Origin: Sulfurospirillum sp. UCH001
Lineage (GTDB): Bacteria; Campylobacterota; Campylobacteria; Campylobacterales; Sulfurospirillaceae
Length of the DNA: 64,000 nt
Direction: 5' to 3'
NCBI RefSeq assembly: GCF_001548035.1
Contig: NZ_AP014723.1
Location: forward strand, 1,302,001-1,366,000
Both the position numbers and the translations under genes were made by a program. This document shows, one piece after another, positions 25,872-34,395 of the stretch. The stretch's first letter is position 1. Each line of letters begins with the position of its first letter. A model generated the notes under the pieces. It was not told the DNA's origin, did not search any database, and saw only the letters and a program-made list of their open reading frames with translations.

Positions 25872-27619
25872 CCTTTTGCCACCCTTGCAATTTCATCCAA
25901 TGAAGTAATTCCATTGGCTGCTCTTGTTATACCATCTTGGTACATATCGATAAAGCCTTCTTTTATAGCTTGCTCTTTAATATCACTCTTTGAAGCACCT
26001 TGGGCAATCATACTTGATATTTTTTCACTTACTGGTAAAATCTCAGAGATCATTTCACGCCCTAAATAACCTGTCTGAGAACATTTCTCGCAACCATTAT
26101 TTTTATAAAATTGATAATTCTCAGGTAGCATATCTTTTATTTCATCATAGGCAGTTTTAGGGAGTGTATATTTTGTTTTACAGTAAGGGCAGAGTTTTCG
26201 CACGAGTCTTTGTGCTTCAATAGCGATAAGTGAACCACTGATTAAATAAGGTTCAATTCCCATGTCTACGACCCTTGTTACAGCACTAATAGCATCATTT
26301 GTATGAAGTGTTGAAAAAACCAAGTGACCTGTAAGTGCGGCTTGAACGGCAATACGAAGTGTTTCAGTATCGCGGACCTCACCAATCATGATAATATCAG
26401 GGTCTTGTCTTAAAATAGAACGAAGCGCAGATGCAAATGTTAAATTCGCTTTTTCATTGACTTGAACTTGCTGTGTTAAGGTTAATTGATACTCAACAGG
26501 ATCTTCAACGGTAATAATTTTACTTTGAACGCTTTTAATTGCATTGAGTGCCGCATAGAGTGTTGTTGTTTTACCGCTTCCTGTAGGACCCGTAACAAAG
26601 ATGATACCGTATGGAGTACGCATTGCTTGAGCAAATTTAGCATAAGTAGCAGGTTGCATTCCTAAATCTTCAATCTTAATCATAACTTTTGATTTATCAA
26701 GAATACGAATAACGATGGATTCTCCATTGATCGTCGGTAATGCAGAAATCCTGAAGTCATATTCTCGACCTAAAATAGTAGCTGAAAAACGGCCATCCTG
26801 TGGCTTACGTTTTTCGGCAATATCCATATTTGAAAGTAGCTTCATACGAGATGCTAGTGGTGGATAAATGTCTTTATCAAAAATAAATGTCTCCGTCAAC
26901 ATTCCATCGATACGGCTTCTAACAATACAGTTGTTTTCTGTTGGTTCTATGTGAATATCGCTAGCACGCGCTAAAATAGAAGTCTTCAAAATAATTTCAA
27001 TGAGTTTTAAAATACCAGAAGATTCTTGTGGATTTTCTGCGGCACTCGAAGTAATTTCCTTACGGATTTCACCAATAAGCCCTTTAATACTTTCACCAAG
27101 TTCCATCTTTACAAGATATTTATCGATTTGAGTAGGTTCTGCGATAATCACTTTAAGAAGTTTACGTGGGAAAATTCTTTGAACACCTTCTTGTGCATTG
27201 ATATCCATAGGATCTTTTAGTGCAACAAAAATATTAATTTCATCTTCACGGATAGGAAGTGCTTTATATTTTTTTAGTTGAGCAAAAGGAAGCTTTGAGG
27301 CTAAACGGTAGTCTATATCAATAGAGTCTAAATCGAGATATTCATAATTAAGGTTTTTTGCAAGGGCTTGTAAAAATTTTTCATTGTCAATAGCAAAATT
27401 GGTATTGACATCTTCTAAACTAAGATAACCTTTTTTAAAAAATTCAATCACTAAAATAAGCAAATCTTCTTTAGTAAAAAAGTTATTTTCTAGTAAAATT
27501 TCACCCAAAACTTTATGGTTGTTTTGTTTTGTCTCTTCTTTTATTTTAGCAGCACTATTTTCGTCGATAATACGGTTATGAATAAGGTATGTTAATAATG
27601 TTGTTGTAATATCGCCCAT
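25868..27619 (-). CDS. ctsE: Type IV pilus/type II secretion assembly ATPase (GspE/PilB/MshE-like, CtsE)
   Basis: 583-residue hexameric traffic ATPase. Residues 1-165 look like the MshEN/T2SSE N-domain (VLGEILLENNFFTKEDL). The catalytic domain has Walker A GPTGSGKT (344-351), the Asp box, Walker B IIMIGEVRD (409-417), the His box STLHTNDA, and a zinc site Cys477-x2-Cys480 with Cys510-x2-Cys513. Its partner is the GspF-type protein overlapping downstream. The tetracysteine favours an assembly ATPase over a PilT retraction ATPase. Confidence 0.9.
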   Translation of the reverse strand: MGDITTTLLTYLIHNRIIDENSAAKIKEETKQNNHKVLGEILLENNFFTKEDLLILVIEFFKKGYLSLEDVNTNFAIDNEKFLQALAKNLNYEYLDLDSIDIDYRLASKLPFAQLKKYKALPIREDEINIFVALKDPMDINAQEGVQRIFPRKLLKVIIAEPTQIDKYLVKMELGESIKGLIGEIRKEITSSAAENPQESSGILKLIEIILKTSILARASDIHIEPTENNCIVRSRIDGMLTETFIFDKDIYPPLASRMKLLSNMDIAEKRKPQDGRFSATILGREYDFRISALPTINGESIVIRILDKSKVMIKIEDLGMQPATYAKFAQAMRTPYGIIFVTGPTGSGKTTTLYAALNAIKSVQSKIITVEDPVEYQLTLTQQVQVNEKANLTFASALRSILRQDPDIIMIGEVRDTETLRIAVQAALTGHLVFSTLHTNDAISAVTRVVDMGIEPYLISGSLIAIEAQRLVRKLCPYCKTKYTLPKTAYDEIKDMLPENYQFYKNNGCEKCSQTGYLGREMISEILPVSEKISSMIAQGASKSDIKEQAIKEGFIDMYQDGITRAANGITSLDEIARVAKG

Positions 27620-27682
27620 GTTTTACCAATGTATATAAATTTTTACTATTGTACCATTTCAAAACAAAGAAACAAAATCTAC

Positions 27683-28549
27683 TTAATCAATCACTTCACC
27701 TAAAGTAATTTGGTTTAAAAGACTTTGTGCTGCTTTAGATTTGTTGTTTTTCAAATAGGCTTTAAGCGCCAAAATAGCATCTTCTTTATGTCCTAATTTT
27801 AGTTTTGATTTGGCAAACCATATCCAACTTTTTTCATTTTCAGAATCAACATTATTGGCGATAAGTGCCCATTTATTGCTTTCATTATAATTTTTTGTAA
27901 GATAGTACTCTTCTGCGAGCATGAGTGCAAATACAATATTGTGTGTTTTTTCAAATTTTTCTTTGAGATATTGAATAGAATTGACTTCATGTGTTTCAAT
28001 TTTAATAATACCCTTCTGTTTTGGTTCCTCAAGTAAAGGAGGAGGGAGTAGGGCAGTATCAATTTTATCTTCTTTTGAGCGATAAAAATTTTCTTCATTA
28101 ATATTTTGAGTTTTTCGTGCAAGAATTTTATTTTCAAGTTCTTCTTCTTGTATACCAAAACTTGCTTTTTTTTCTAAAGATTCAGGAACATAAGAAGTTT
28201 TTTTATCAGAATTATTTTTATTACTAATGATAGGAAGTTGAAGCAGTAATGTTTCATCTGTTTTTTGTTCAATAATAGAATCAGGAGAATATTTGACTGA
28301 GTTATTTGTTTCCAAAGGAGTGATGATTGTTGTATTATTCTCAACAATAGGCTCAGTTTTATTTTGTAATATAAGGTCTGGTTGTTTTTGTACTTCTTCT
28401 GTAACGCGATTAAAAGAAGGATAGAAAATAAATCCACTGACTAGTAGCGTTACAAATAAGAAAGTGAGAATAAAATAATGAATACGTTGTTTGAGTCTGT
28501 ATTTAAAGACTTTTTTTTCTAGTTCTACAATTTCAACAGCACTAAGCAT
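27683..28549 (-). CDS. Single-pass membrane protein with TPR-like C-terminus (MshN/CtsX-like)
   Basis: 288 residues: a short cytoplasmic N-terminus, one membrane helix at about 25-45, a low-complexity Asn/Lys/Glu-rich linker (50-190), then helical repeats near the C-terminus (FALMLAEEYYLTKNYNESNKWALIANN, WIWFAKSKLKLGHKEDAILALKAYL) resembling TPRs. The position between the MshM-like ATPase (8-base overlap) and the assembly ATPase is that of MshN in Vibrio and CtsX in Campylobacter. Sequence similarity to either is too weak to judge by eye. Confidence 0.65.
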   Translation of the reverse strand: MLSAVEIVELEKKVFKYRLKQRIHYFILTFLFVTLLVSGFIFYPSFNRVTEEVQKQPDLILQNKTEPIVENNTTIITPLETNNSVKYSPDSIIEQKTDETLLLQLPIISNKNNSDKKTSYVPESLEKKASFGIQEEELENKILARKTQNINEENFYRSKEDKIDTALLPPPLLEEPKQKGIIKIETHEVNSIQYLKEKFEKTHNIVFALMLAEEYYLTKNYNESNKWALIANNVDSENEKSWIWFAKSKLKLGHKEDAILALKAYLKNNKSKAAQSLLNQITLGEVID

Positions 28550-29351
28550 GGAGCATTCCTAAACTAATACCTGCCATCTCAATATACTTAACATGTAAAG
28601 CATTTGTTTTAATTAGTGATGGTTTATGGATATCGTAATATTCAAGAATTTCAAATAATTTATACATAAGCTTATTGATTGTTCTCAAATTGCCACCTGT
28701 AATTTTTGCAATAAGCTTGTAGTGTTTATCTTTAAAGAGATTAAGGTACTCAAAGCGATTATGGAATAGAAGTTTCTTTTCAATATATGTTTTAATTTCG
28801 TTTTGTGACGCATTGTCGATTTCAATCGTTTCCCAAATACGCGTTTGAAAATAATCTTTAGCCAATACATCCTCTTTCTCAGTTTTATGTACTGTGAAGA
28901 GAAATTTGAAAAGACGTGAATCTGCCATAAGGCGAATTTTTTCAATAAGGTCTGTTGGATAGAGCTGTGCTTCGTCAATTAAAACAGTAATCGCTTGATC
29001 TGTTGAAGTGATATGTTTGCTTAATAGAGCTAAAAATTCGTTATAGTTAGAAAATTCAGGAGACTTTCTCCCAAAAATATGTTCATAGAGTGCTTTGATA
29101 AATATTTTTTCTTCAAAGAAAGGTCTTGGAAAAAATATAATACGCTTTTTTTGTCTCAAATCATTATAGATTTTTTGGAGTAAAAACGTTTTTCCAGTAC
29201 CGGGTTTACCATAAAATAAAATCAATTTTAATGGTTTATCTAATGTCTGGACTAATTTATCATAAGTCATTGCAGACTGATCTAAATTGACATAATCAAA
29301 AATTTCACCATCAACAAAAATGGTTTTTAAATCGCTATAATTGCTATTCAT
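28542..29351 (-). CDS. ctsP: AAA ATPase of the ExeA/MshM type (CtsP-like)
   Basis: About 269 residues. Walker A FYGKPGTGKT (residues 46-55) and Walker B TVLIDEAQ (Asp126-Glu127) are clear; a lid-like helical domain follows (ITGGNLRTINKLMYKLFEIL). No membrane segment. The start at ATG 29351 overlaps the secretin stop by eight bases; a longer frame to 29432 would run deep into the secretin gene. In Campylobacter jejuni, CtsP is a nucleotide-binding protein needed for transformation that works with CtsX; MshM has the same place in MSHA loci. Confidence 0.78.
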   Translation of the reverse strand: MNSNYSDLKTIFVDGEIFDYVNLDQSAMTYDKLVQTLDKPLKLILFYGKPGTGKTFLLQKIYNDLRQKKRIIFFPRPFFEEKIFIKALYEHIFGRKSPEFSNYNEFLALLSKHITSTDQAITVLIDEAQLYPTDLIEKIRLMADSRLFKFLFTVHKTEKEDVLAKDYFQTRIWETIEIDNASQNEIKTYIEKKLLFHNRFEYLNLFKDKHYKLIAKITGGNLRTINKLMYKLFEILEYYDIHKPSLIKTNALHVKYIEMAGISLGMLHA

Positions 29352-30870
29352 ATACTTTTTGACTGTAACCAAGATCTTTAAGTGTTGCTTTGTCTGTTCC
29401 CTTTGTTCCAATGATACGTGGTGTAATGACAAATACTAATTCATTTGTTGAAATAGTATCCGCAGAATGTTTGAATGCTTCACCAAGAAGAGGTATACTG
29501 CTCAGTAATGGTACGCTACTTTCTTCTTTACCTTTTGTATTTGCGATAAGTCCACCTAAAATAATTGTACTTCCATCTTTGACTTTGACGACAGTTGAAA
29601 GCTTTTTCTCTTGAGTATCTGGTGCAATTTCTCTTGGATTAGTTGTTTTGGCATCGTCTGATGAATATTTAAAGTTACTTACAGAAGGGTTGATCCTTAA
29701 AATAATTTCATTATCTTCAGAAATTTCAGGCGTAATATTAAGAAGTACACCAATAAAGATAGAATAATTAGTATATGTTGTTGTAAGTGTTGTTGTTGTT
29801 GTCGCTGTATTGGTTGTATCTTCTGGAATACGATAATTAATGTTGTCACCTACTGTAATAAGTGCTTGTTGATTATTCATCGTCAAAACTTTTGGACTTG
29901 AAACAACTTTTGTATCTCCACTAGAACCTAAAAAGTCTATAAGACCAGAAATTGAAAATACCGCATCATTAACAACTGTTAGATTATTTAAGTTATTAGA
30001 AACTGAACTTCCTGTGCTATTATAAAGCGTTTGAGGATTTGAATTTGAAAGAGTACCTTGGTTACTATTATTAAACAAAGCATTGCTATTAATGTTTAAA
30101 GAAAACTTGCTCCAATCTACTCCTGTTTTATTACTACTACTAAGAGCGACTGAAATGATAGAAACATCAATGAGAACTTGTCTATGGAGTCTATCTTTAA
30201 GAAGATCAATATAATCAGAAACTCTGTCTAATTGTTTTTTTGTTGCAGTCACAGTAATCATGCCTGCATTAGCATTGATAATAGGAGCTGCTGCTTTATA
30301 ACTTTCTCCTCCTGTATTAAGAACGGAGGTTAATTCTGCTGAAATTGTTTTCCAAAAGTCAAATGACTCATTAGAGGAAATAGTATTTTGGCTTTGTAAT
30401 GCAGTGTTTTTTGTGCTTGTCCCAGTGGCCTCTATTGGTGTTGCATCTACTGAAGCATTAATAACAGCCTTTCCTTCACGAATTGAAGAAATGTAATCAA
30501 CTTTAAAAGATTTTGTATTTAATGCAGAGATTTTTAAATAATTTTTGTCATACGTATAAAAGAGGTCATTGTCTTGAATGACAAGTTGAAAAACTTCATC
30601 TAAAGAGAGATTTTTAATGTTGATACCGTTTAAATTTTTTGCGAGTATTCTTTCTGCTTCAGTATCTTTAACAACGATGCTAAAATCACATACTTCTGCA
30701 AGTTCGGCTAGAAGTTCAGCACCTGTTGCCTTATTATTCGTTTTAATATTAAACGTACGATATTCACATGTTTTATTTTTTTCAGCAGCTTGAATGGGCG
30801 AAAGGGCGATCATTACTATCGCTGCAATTGCAATAATGTTATTTGGAAAATATTTTAACATTGCTCTCAT
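29344..30870 (-). CDS. ctsD: Secretin (MshL/PilQ/GspD-like, CtsD)
   Basis: Outer-membrane channel of the pilus/secretion machine, 508 residues. It has a signal peptide (cleavage near IQAAEK), an STN-like N-domain (TGAELLAELAEVCDFSIVV, about 50-110), a short N1-type domain (ITVTATKKQLDRVSDYIDLLKDRL) and the C-terminal secretin domain from about 300 (VVSSPKVLTMNNQQALITVGD, DGSTIILGGLI, VPLLSSIPLLGEAF). A Ser/Asn-rich stretch (245-290) is inserted. A start at residue 4 (30861) is possible. It is shorter than PilQ of Neisseria and close to MshL. Confidence 0.9.
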   Translation of the reverse strand: MRAMLKYFPNNIIAIAAIVMIALSPIQAAEKNKTCEYRTFNIKTNNKATGAELLAELAEVCDFSIVVKDTEAERILAKNLNGINIKNLSLDEVFQLVIQDNDLFYTYDKNYLKISALNTKSFKVDYISSIREGKAVINASVDATPIEATGTSTKNTALQSQNTISSNESFDFWKTISAELTSVLNTGGESYKAAAPIINANAGMITVTATKKQLDRVSDYIDLLKDRLHRQVLIDVSIISVALSSSNKTGVDWSKFSLNINSNALFNNSNQGTLSNSNPQTLYNSTGSSVSNNLNNLTVVNDAVFSISGLIDFLGSSGDTKVVSSPKVLTMNNQQALITVGDNINYRIPEDTTNTATTTTTLTTTYTNYSIFIGVLLNITPEISEDNEIILRINPSVSNFKYSSDDAKTTNPREIAPDTQEKKLSTVVKVKDGSTIILGGLIANTKGKEESSVPLLSSIPLLGEAFKHSADTISTNELVFVITPRIIGTKGTDKATLKDLGYSQKVYE

Positions 30871-31267
30871 CTTTTGTCCTTATTTCAAGTTCTTTTTTTT
30901 CAATTTCATTTTGGAGAATAACACTGTTTCGCGTAATTTTAACTAATTTAAAACTCCCAACCGTCTCATTCTTTTTGTACCAGATACCATTGATTTTAGC
31001 TTTTTGGTCGAATGTAGCTTCTAAAATATAAACAGAAGATTCAGTTGTTTCATTATTGTCTGCTTTATTTTGATCGATATTATGAATCACAAAAGGGTTT
31101 TCAAGCTTATCAATCATAATCATATCAGCACCAGATCTTTTTTCCGCGATACGTTCAAAAATTTTATCATACTCTTTAACTTCGCCACCAAGTGACAAAT
31201 TTTCTTTGGCATTGGTTATCGTCACAAAAAGAGATGATATTAAAAGTATTTGGCATAATGTTTTCAA
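30839..31267 (-). CDS. ctsR: Small periplasmic or membrane-anchored protein (MshK/CtsR position)
   Basis: About 142 residues. A hydrophobic N-terminus (LCQILLISSLFVTITNA) looks like a signal peptide. The C-terminal half (ILEATFDQKAKINGIWYKKNETVGSFKLVKI) resembles the short beta domain of GspC/PilP/MshK-type proteins that contact the secretin. TTG 31267 was chosen: it overlaps the upstream TGA (TTGA) and follows GGGGGAT; ATG 31282 is an alternative. It overlaps the secretin gene by 32 bases. The gene name rests on position. Confidence 0.62.
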   Translation of the reverse strand: MKTLCQILLISSLFVTITNAKENLSLGGEVKEYDKIFERIAEKRSGADMIMIDKLENPFVIHNIDQNKADNNETTESSVYILEATFDQKAKINGIWYKKNETVGSFKLVKITRNSVILQNEIEKKELEIRTKDESNVKIFSK

Positions 31268-31911
31268 TATTTCATCCCCCATACTGCAATATTGAATTGT
31301 CCTTCTATATTTTTTTGACCGGAACAATTGAGTTCATAAATATCTACAACAAGTTCACTTTCTTCAATTGCATTCATAAATTTCATTGTATTCGCAAAAG
31401 AACCACTAAAATCAACTTTTAAAGTTAAAATTTGTTCTATTTTTTGAATACTTGGTTCATTGATTTTATTTTCAATTACTTTGATACGAACAGAGTATTT
31501 TTGCGCTAATTGTGTAATTGAATGAAGGAACTTTGCCCAGTTCTCATCATTAAAAAGAAGGTACGATAGCTCTTTTAGTTTATTATCAACATAGGCATTT
31601 GTATAAGTTGTTTTTTCCAAAAGAAGTTTTGCGTTTTCAATATCTGATTTTGCTTTTTTAATAAAAAATTTATCGTCGCCATCTCTTGATACAGAAGCTA
31701 AGTAAGATTGTTCATCTTTTAGTTTTTTTTCAATTTCTTTTGCATGACGCATAGTTTGGTTGAGCATCTTTTCGGTAACAGGAAAGAGGTAGCTATAAAA
31801 GATAAAACCAATTAGGGCGAAAACCATAGCAAAGACAAGGTATGTTTCACTGCTCTTTTTACCTTGAAAATAGAGATCAATTTTATCTAAAAGAGTATCA
31901 ATACTATTCAT
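31264..31911 (-). CDS. PilO/MshJ-like inner-membrane alignment protein
   Basis: 215 residues: a short cytoplasmic tail, one membrane helix at about 25-45, a charged coiled coil (55-100), then a mixed alpha/beta C-terminal domain as in PilO/GspM/MshJ (LTLKVDFSGSFANTMKFMNAIEESEL). These proteins pair with PilN-type partners to link the cytoplasmic ATPase platform to the secretin. It overlaps the upstream PilM/PilN-like gene by eight bases and the next gene by four. Confidence 0.75.
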   Translation of the reverse strand: MNSIDTLLDKIDLYFQGKKSSETYLVFAMVFALIGFIFYSYLFPVTEKMLNQTMRHAKEIEKKLKDEQSYLASVSRDGDDKFFIKKAKSDIENAKLLLEKTTYTNAYVDNKLKELSYLLFNDENWAKFLHSITQLAQKYSVRIKVIENKINEPSIQKIEQILTLKVDFSGSFANTMKFMNAIEESELVVDIYELNCSGQKNIEGQFNIAVWGMKY

Positions 31912-33430
31912 CGTTCAATCCTATAGAGATTTTACTGGTATAGAGTTTGATTTTATCATCCTGTTGAATTTTTTCTGTATTGATTTTGTATTTTTTTAAA
32001 GCTGTTAAATCTTTAATAAATTCAGTAATTCTTTTTTCACTTTGGTTACGAACGAAGAAATTTAGTTGTTTTTTCTTAAATTCTATAGCTTCAACTTTGC
32101 AGCCATTTTGGTTTGAAAGTTGAAAGATTTCCAAAAGCATTAAAGCTTTCATTGGATAAGAGATTTTTTTATGATAAATTTCACTTAAAAGTTTTTTTCT
32201 AAATTCAAACTTAGTTGTTTCATTATTGACTAAAGCGTCTACTTTTTCTTTTTCAGCTTTTAACTGAGCCAGTTCTTGTCTAATAGCAGAGGTTTTTTGA
32301 AAAAGTTCATTGTACTCGCTCGTTTCTTTAGCTGCTTTAATGCTTAGAAAAGTATGATATGCAAATTGATAGGTAGGATATGCAAGACTTACAATAATAC
32401 TAGCAGCTAATATACCAAGAAGTTTACCTGATGCTCTGTATTTAAGAGGAGGGGGCCTTTTGTAGATTGAAAAGTTCAGATTATCATCTGGATTTTCCAT
32501 ATAAAGTTGTGCGCTTAGCATCATCAAAATATGAATTTGATCGATGTACCATTCTTTTGAATTAATAGCAATACTGAAATTAAATTCAAATGATTCTAAG
32601 CCAAGATAACTCTTTCCATACTCTTCAATACCAGAAAATGCACCAATCTCTGATCCGAGATAGATACGATCAATAAAATCAATATTATAAGAGCGTTTTG
32701 TGAAAACTAAAACATCACTAATATATAAAAATATCTCACCGAATAGTTGCATCAAATGTTGCTGATATTGACCATTAGACGTTCTAAGCCCTTCAGTGGT
32801 TAAAAGCTTATAAAAGTCTTCTTCATCTATACGTTCACCGACGAGTTCACAAAATTTTTCATTAATTTCTTTAAGCGAGTAGTGTAAAGATTTTGAATAA
32901 ATATACTCTCCACCTTTGTAAATTGCTAAAAAAGCATCTGATTTTTGGAAATATACAAAACAATGAGTTCCATCTGGCTCAATGAAATTTTTACGATATA
33001 ACGCCTTAATAAGGAAAGGTGCAGTAGTTACATAGTCAATATATCGGGTTTTTTCTTTAATAGGAGTCAGTTTTGAATGGATAAGTGTTGCGTCGATGAT
33101 AAAAACATTGAAAGATCGATTTTTTGTGTCTTTTGAATCTGTTTCAGTGTAACTAATGACATATTCAATCGCTGAATCAAGGGCTAATTCATCATATACT
33201 TTAATTTCTATAGCGTCTTTTAGATCGCTGTCTGGAATATTACGGCTTATATCAATGGTGGCACTAATAACGTCACGTGTTTGAAGATAAGAAATAAAGA
33301 AAGCATTTTTGTCGCTTTTTTCTAGTTTATTGAGTTTAATTTCATTTTTTGAATAAGCATACGAAACAAGCGACAAAGGGTCTATAGATACAATTTCTGA
33401 GCTATAACGTCTATCCTCAGGTGCGGCCAT
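31904..33430 (-). CDS. PilM-PilN-like fusion (MshI-like) pilus assembly protein
   Basis: 508 residues. Residues 1-330 are cytoplasmic and resemble the actin-like PilM/GspL fold. A membrane helix lies at about 340-360 (LLGILAASIIVSLAYPTYQF), followed by a coiled coil (365-410) and a small alpha/beta domain (MLLEIFQLSNQNGCKVEAIEF...) typical of PilN. It is the first gene of the locus, 62 bases after era. ATG 33430 has AAAGGGG upstream. Thus one chain seems to combine the roles of PilM and PilN, as GspL/MshI do. Confidence 0.7.
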   Translation of the reverse strand: MAAPEDRRYSSEIVSIDPLSLVSYAYSKNEIKLNKLEKSDKNAFFISYLQTRDVISATIDISRNIPDSDLKDAIEIKVYDELALDSAIEYVISYTETDSKDTKNRSFNVFIIDATLIHSKLTPIKEKTRYIDYVTTAPFLIKALYRKNFIEPDGTHCFVYFQKSDAFLAIYKGGEYIYSKSLHYSLKEINEKFCELVGERIDEEDFYKLLTTEGLRTSNGQYQQHLMQLFGEIFLYISDVLVFTKRSYNIDFIDRIYLGSEIGAFSGIEEYGKSYLGLESFEFNFSIAINSKEWYIDQIHILMMLSAQLYMENPDDNLNFSIYKRPPPLKYRASGKLLGILAASIIVSLAYPTYQFAYHTFLSIKAAKETSEYNELFQKTSAIRQELAQLKAEKEKVDALVNNETTKFEFRKKLLSEIYHKKISYPMKALMLLEIFQLSNQNGCKVEAIEFKKKQLNFFVRNQSEKRITEFIKDLTALKKYKINTEKIQQDDKIKLYTSKISIGLNDE

Positions 33431-33467
33431 TTTTAAAACCCCTTTATTTTAAAAATTATCATAGCAA

Positions 33468-33489
33468 TAACTATAAGTAATTATAGTTA
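33468..33489 (-). terminator. Inverted repeat after era, possible weak terminator
   Basis: Perfect 9-bp repeat TAACTATAA/TTATAGTTA with a 4-base loop, three bases past the era stop and ahead of the first pilus-type gene. It is AT-only apart from one C-G pair and lacks a direct T-run, so termination would be partial; it may separate era from the secretion locus. Confidence 0.4.
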
Positions 33490-33491
33490 CT

Positions 33492-34382
33492 TTATTCTAC
33501 TATATAACCAATTTTCTTCAACATTTCTTTATCTTGACTCCAACCTTGCTTGACAACGACGACGAGTTTCAAAAAGACACGTTTTTGTGACAAGGATTCA
33601 ATTAATTTTCGTGCACTTGAGCCAATTCTTTTTATGGTTTGTCCCTCTTTGCCGATGACAATTCCTTTTTGACTCTTTTTATCAACAATAATAGTAGCAT
33701 AAATATTATCGATTGTGTCTTTTTCGTCGACTTTATCGATGATTACATCAGCAAAGTAGGGTATTTCATCACTTGTATTCTCAAAAATTGCTTCTCGTAT
33801 AAGTTCTTTATAAATATCGCGAGAACGCTCCGTTGTAAGAATTTCAGGGTCATAAAGGTATGGATGTTCGGGCATATATTTTGAGATAGTTTCTAAAAGA
33901 TAGGATTGTGAGATTCCTTTTTTTACTGAAACGGGAATGAGTGCTGCAAATTTATCTTGATACGTTTGATATTCTGTAATTTTATCAAAAAGTGCCGTTT
34001 GAGAAACACTATCTGTTTTTGTAAGTAAAACCATATGTGGAATATTGGCTTTATTGAGCGATAAAAAGTCAATATAGTTTTGAATACTATCACTTGCTGG
34101 CGCTAAAAACAGGATAAGATCGCAATCTCCCATTGCTTTCATCGCTTCTTCTAGCATAAACTGATTTAAGAGGCGTTCTTGCTCATGAATACCAGGAGTG
34201 TCAATAAAAATAATTTGGGTGTTTTCATGCATAGCAATGATATTGAGGCGTTTTCGAGTGGCGTTGGCTTTGTGTGACACCATTGCCAGTTTTTCCCCAA
34301 CTAACCAGTTAAGAAGTGAGCTTTTCCCAGCGTTTGGTCTGCCAATAACGGCAACGTATCCTGTTTTTGTTTTTTCGTTCAT
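33492..34382 (-). CDS. era: GTPase Era
   Basis: Ribosome-assembly GTPase that binds 16S rRNA. The 296-residue protein has G1 GRPNAGKSSL, G3 DTPGIHE, G4 LTKTDS, and the C-terminal KH domain with GKEGQTIKRIGSSARK. It ends with KKIGYIVE, the expected Era C-terminus. It follows hslU after 13 bases in the same direction. Confidence 0.96.
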   Translation of the reverse strand: MNEKTKTGYVAVIGRPNAGKSSLLNWLVGEKLAMVSHKANATRKRLNIIAMHENTQIIFIDTPGIHEQERLLNQFMLEEAMKAMGDCDLILFLAPASDSIQNYIDFLSLNKANIPHMVLLTKTDSVSQTALFDKITEYQTYQDKFAALIPVSVKKGISQSYLLETISKYMPEHPYLYDPEILTTERSRDIYKELIREAIFENTSDEIPYFADVIIDKVDEKDTIDNIYATIIVDKKSQKGIVIGKEGQTIKRIGSSARKLIESLSQKRVFLKLVVVVKQGWSQDKEMLKKIGYIVE

Positions 34383-34395
34383 TTTGCTTCTTTAA

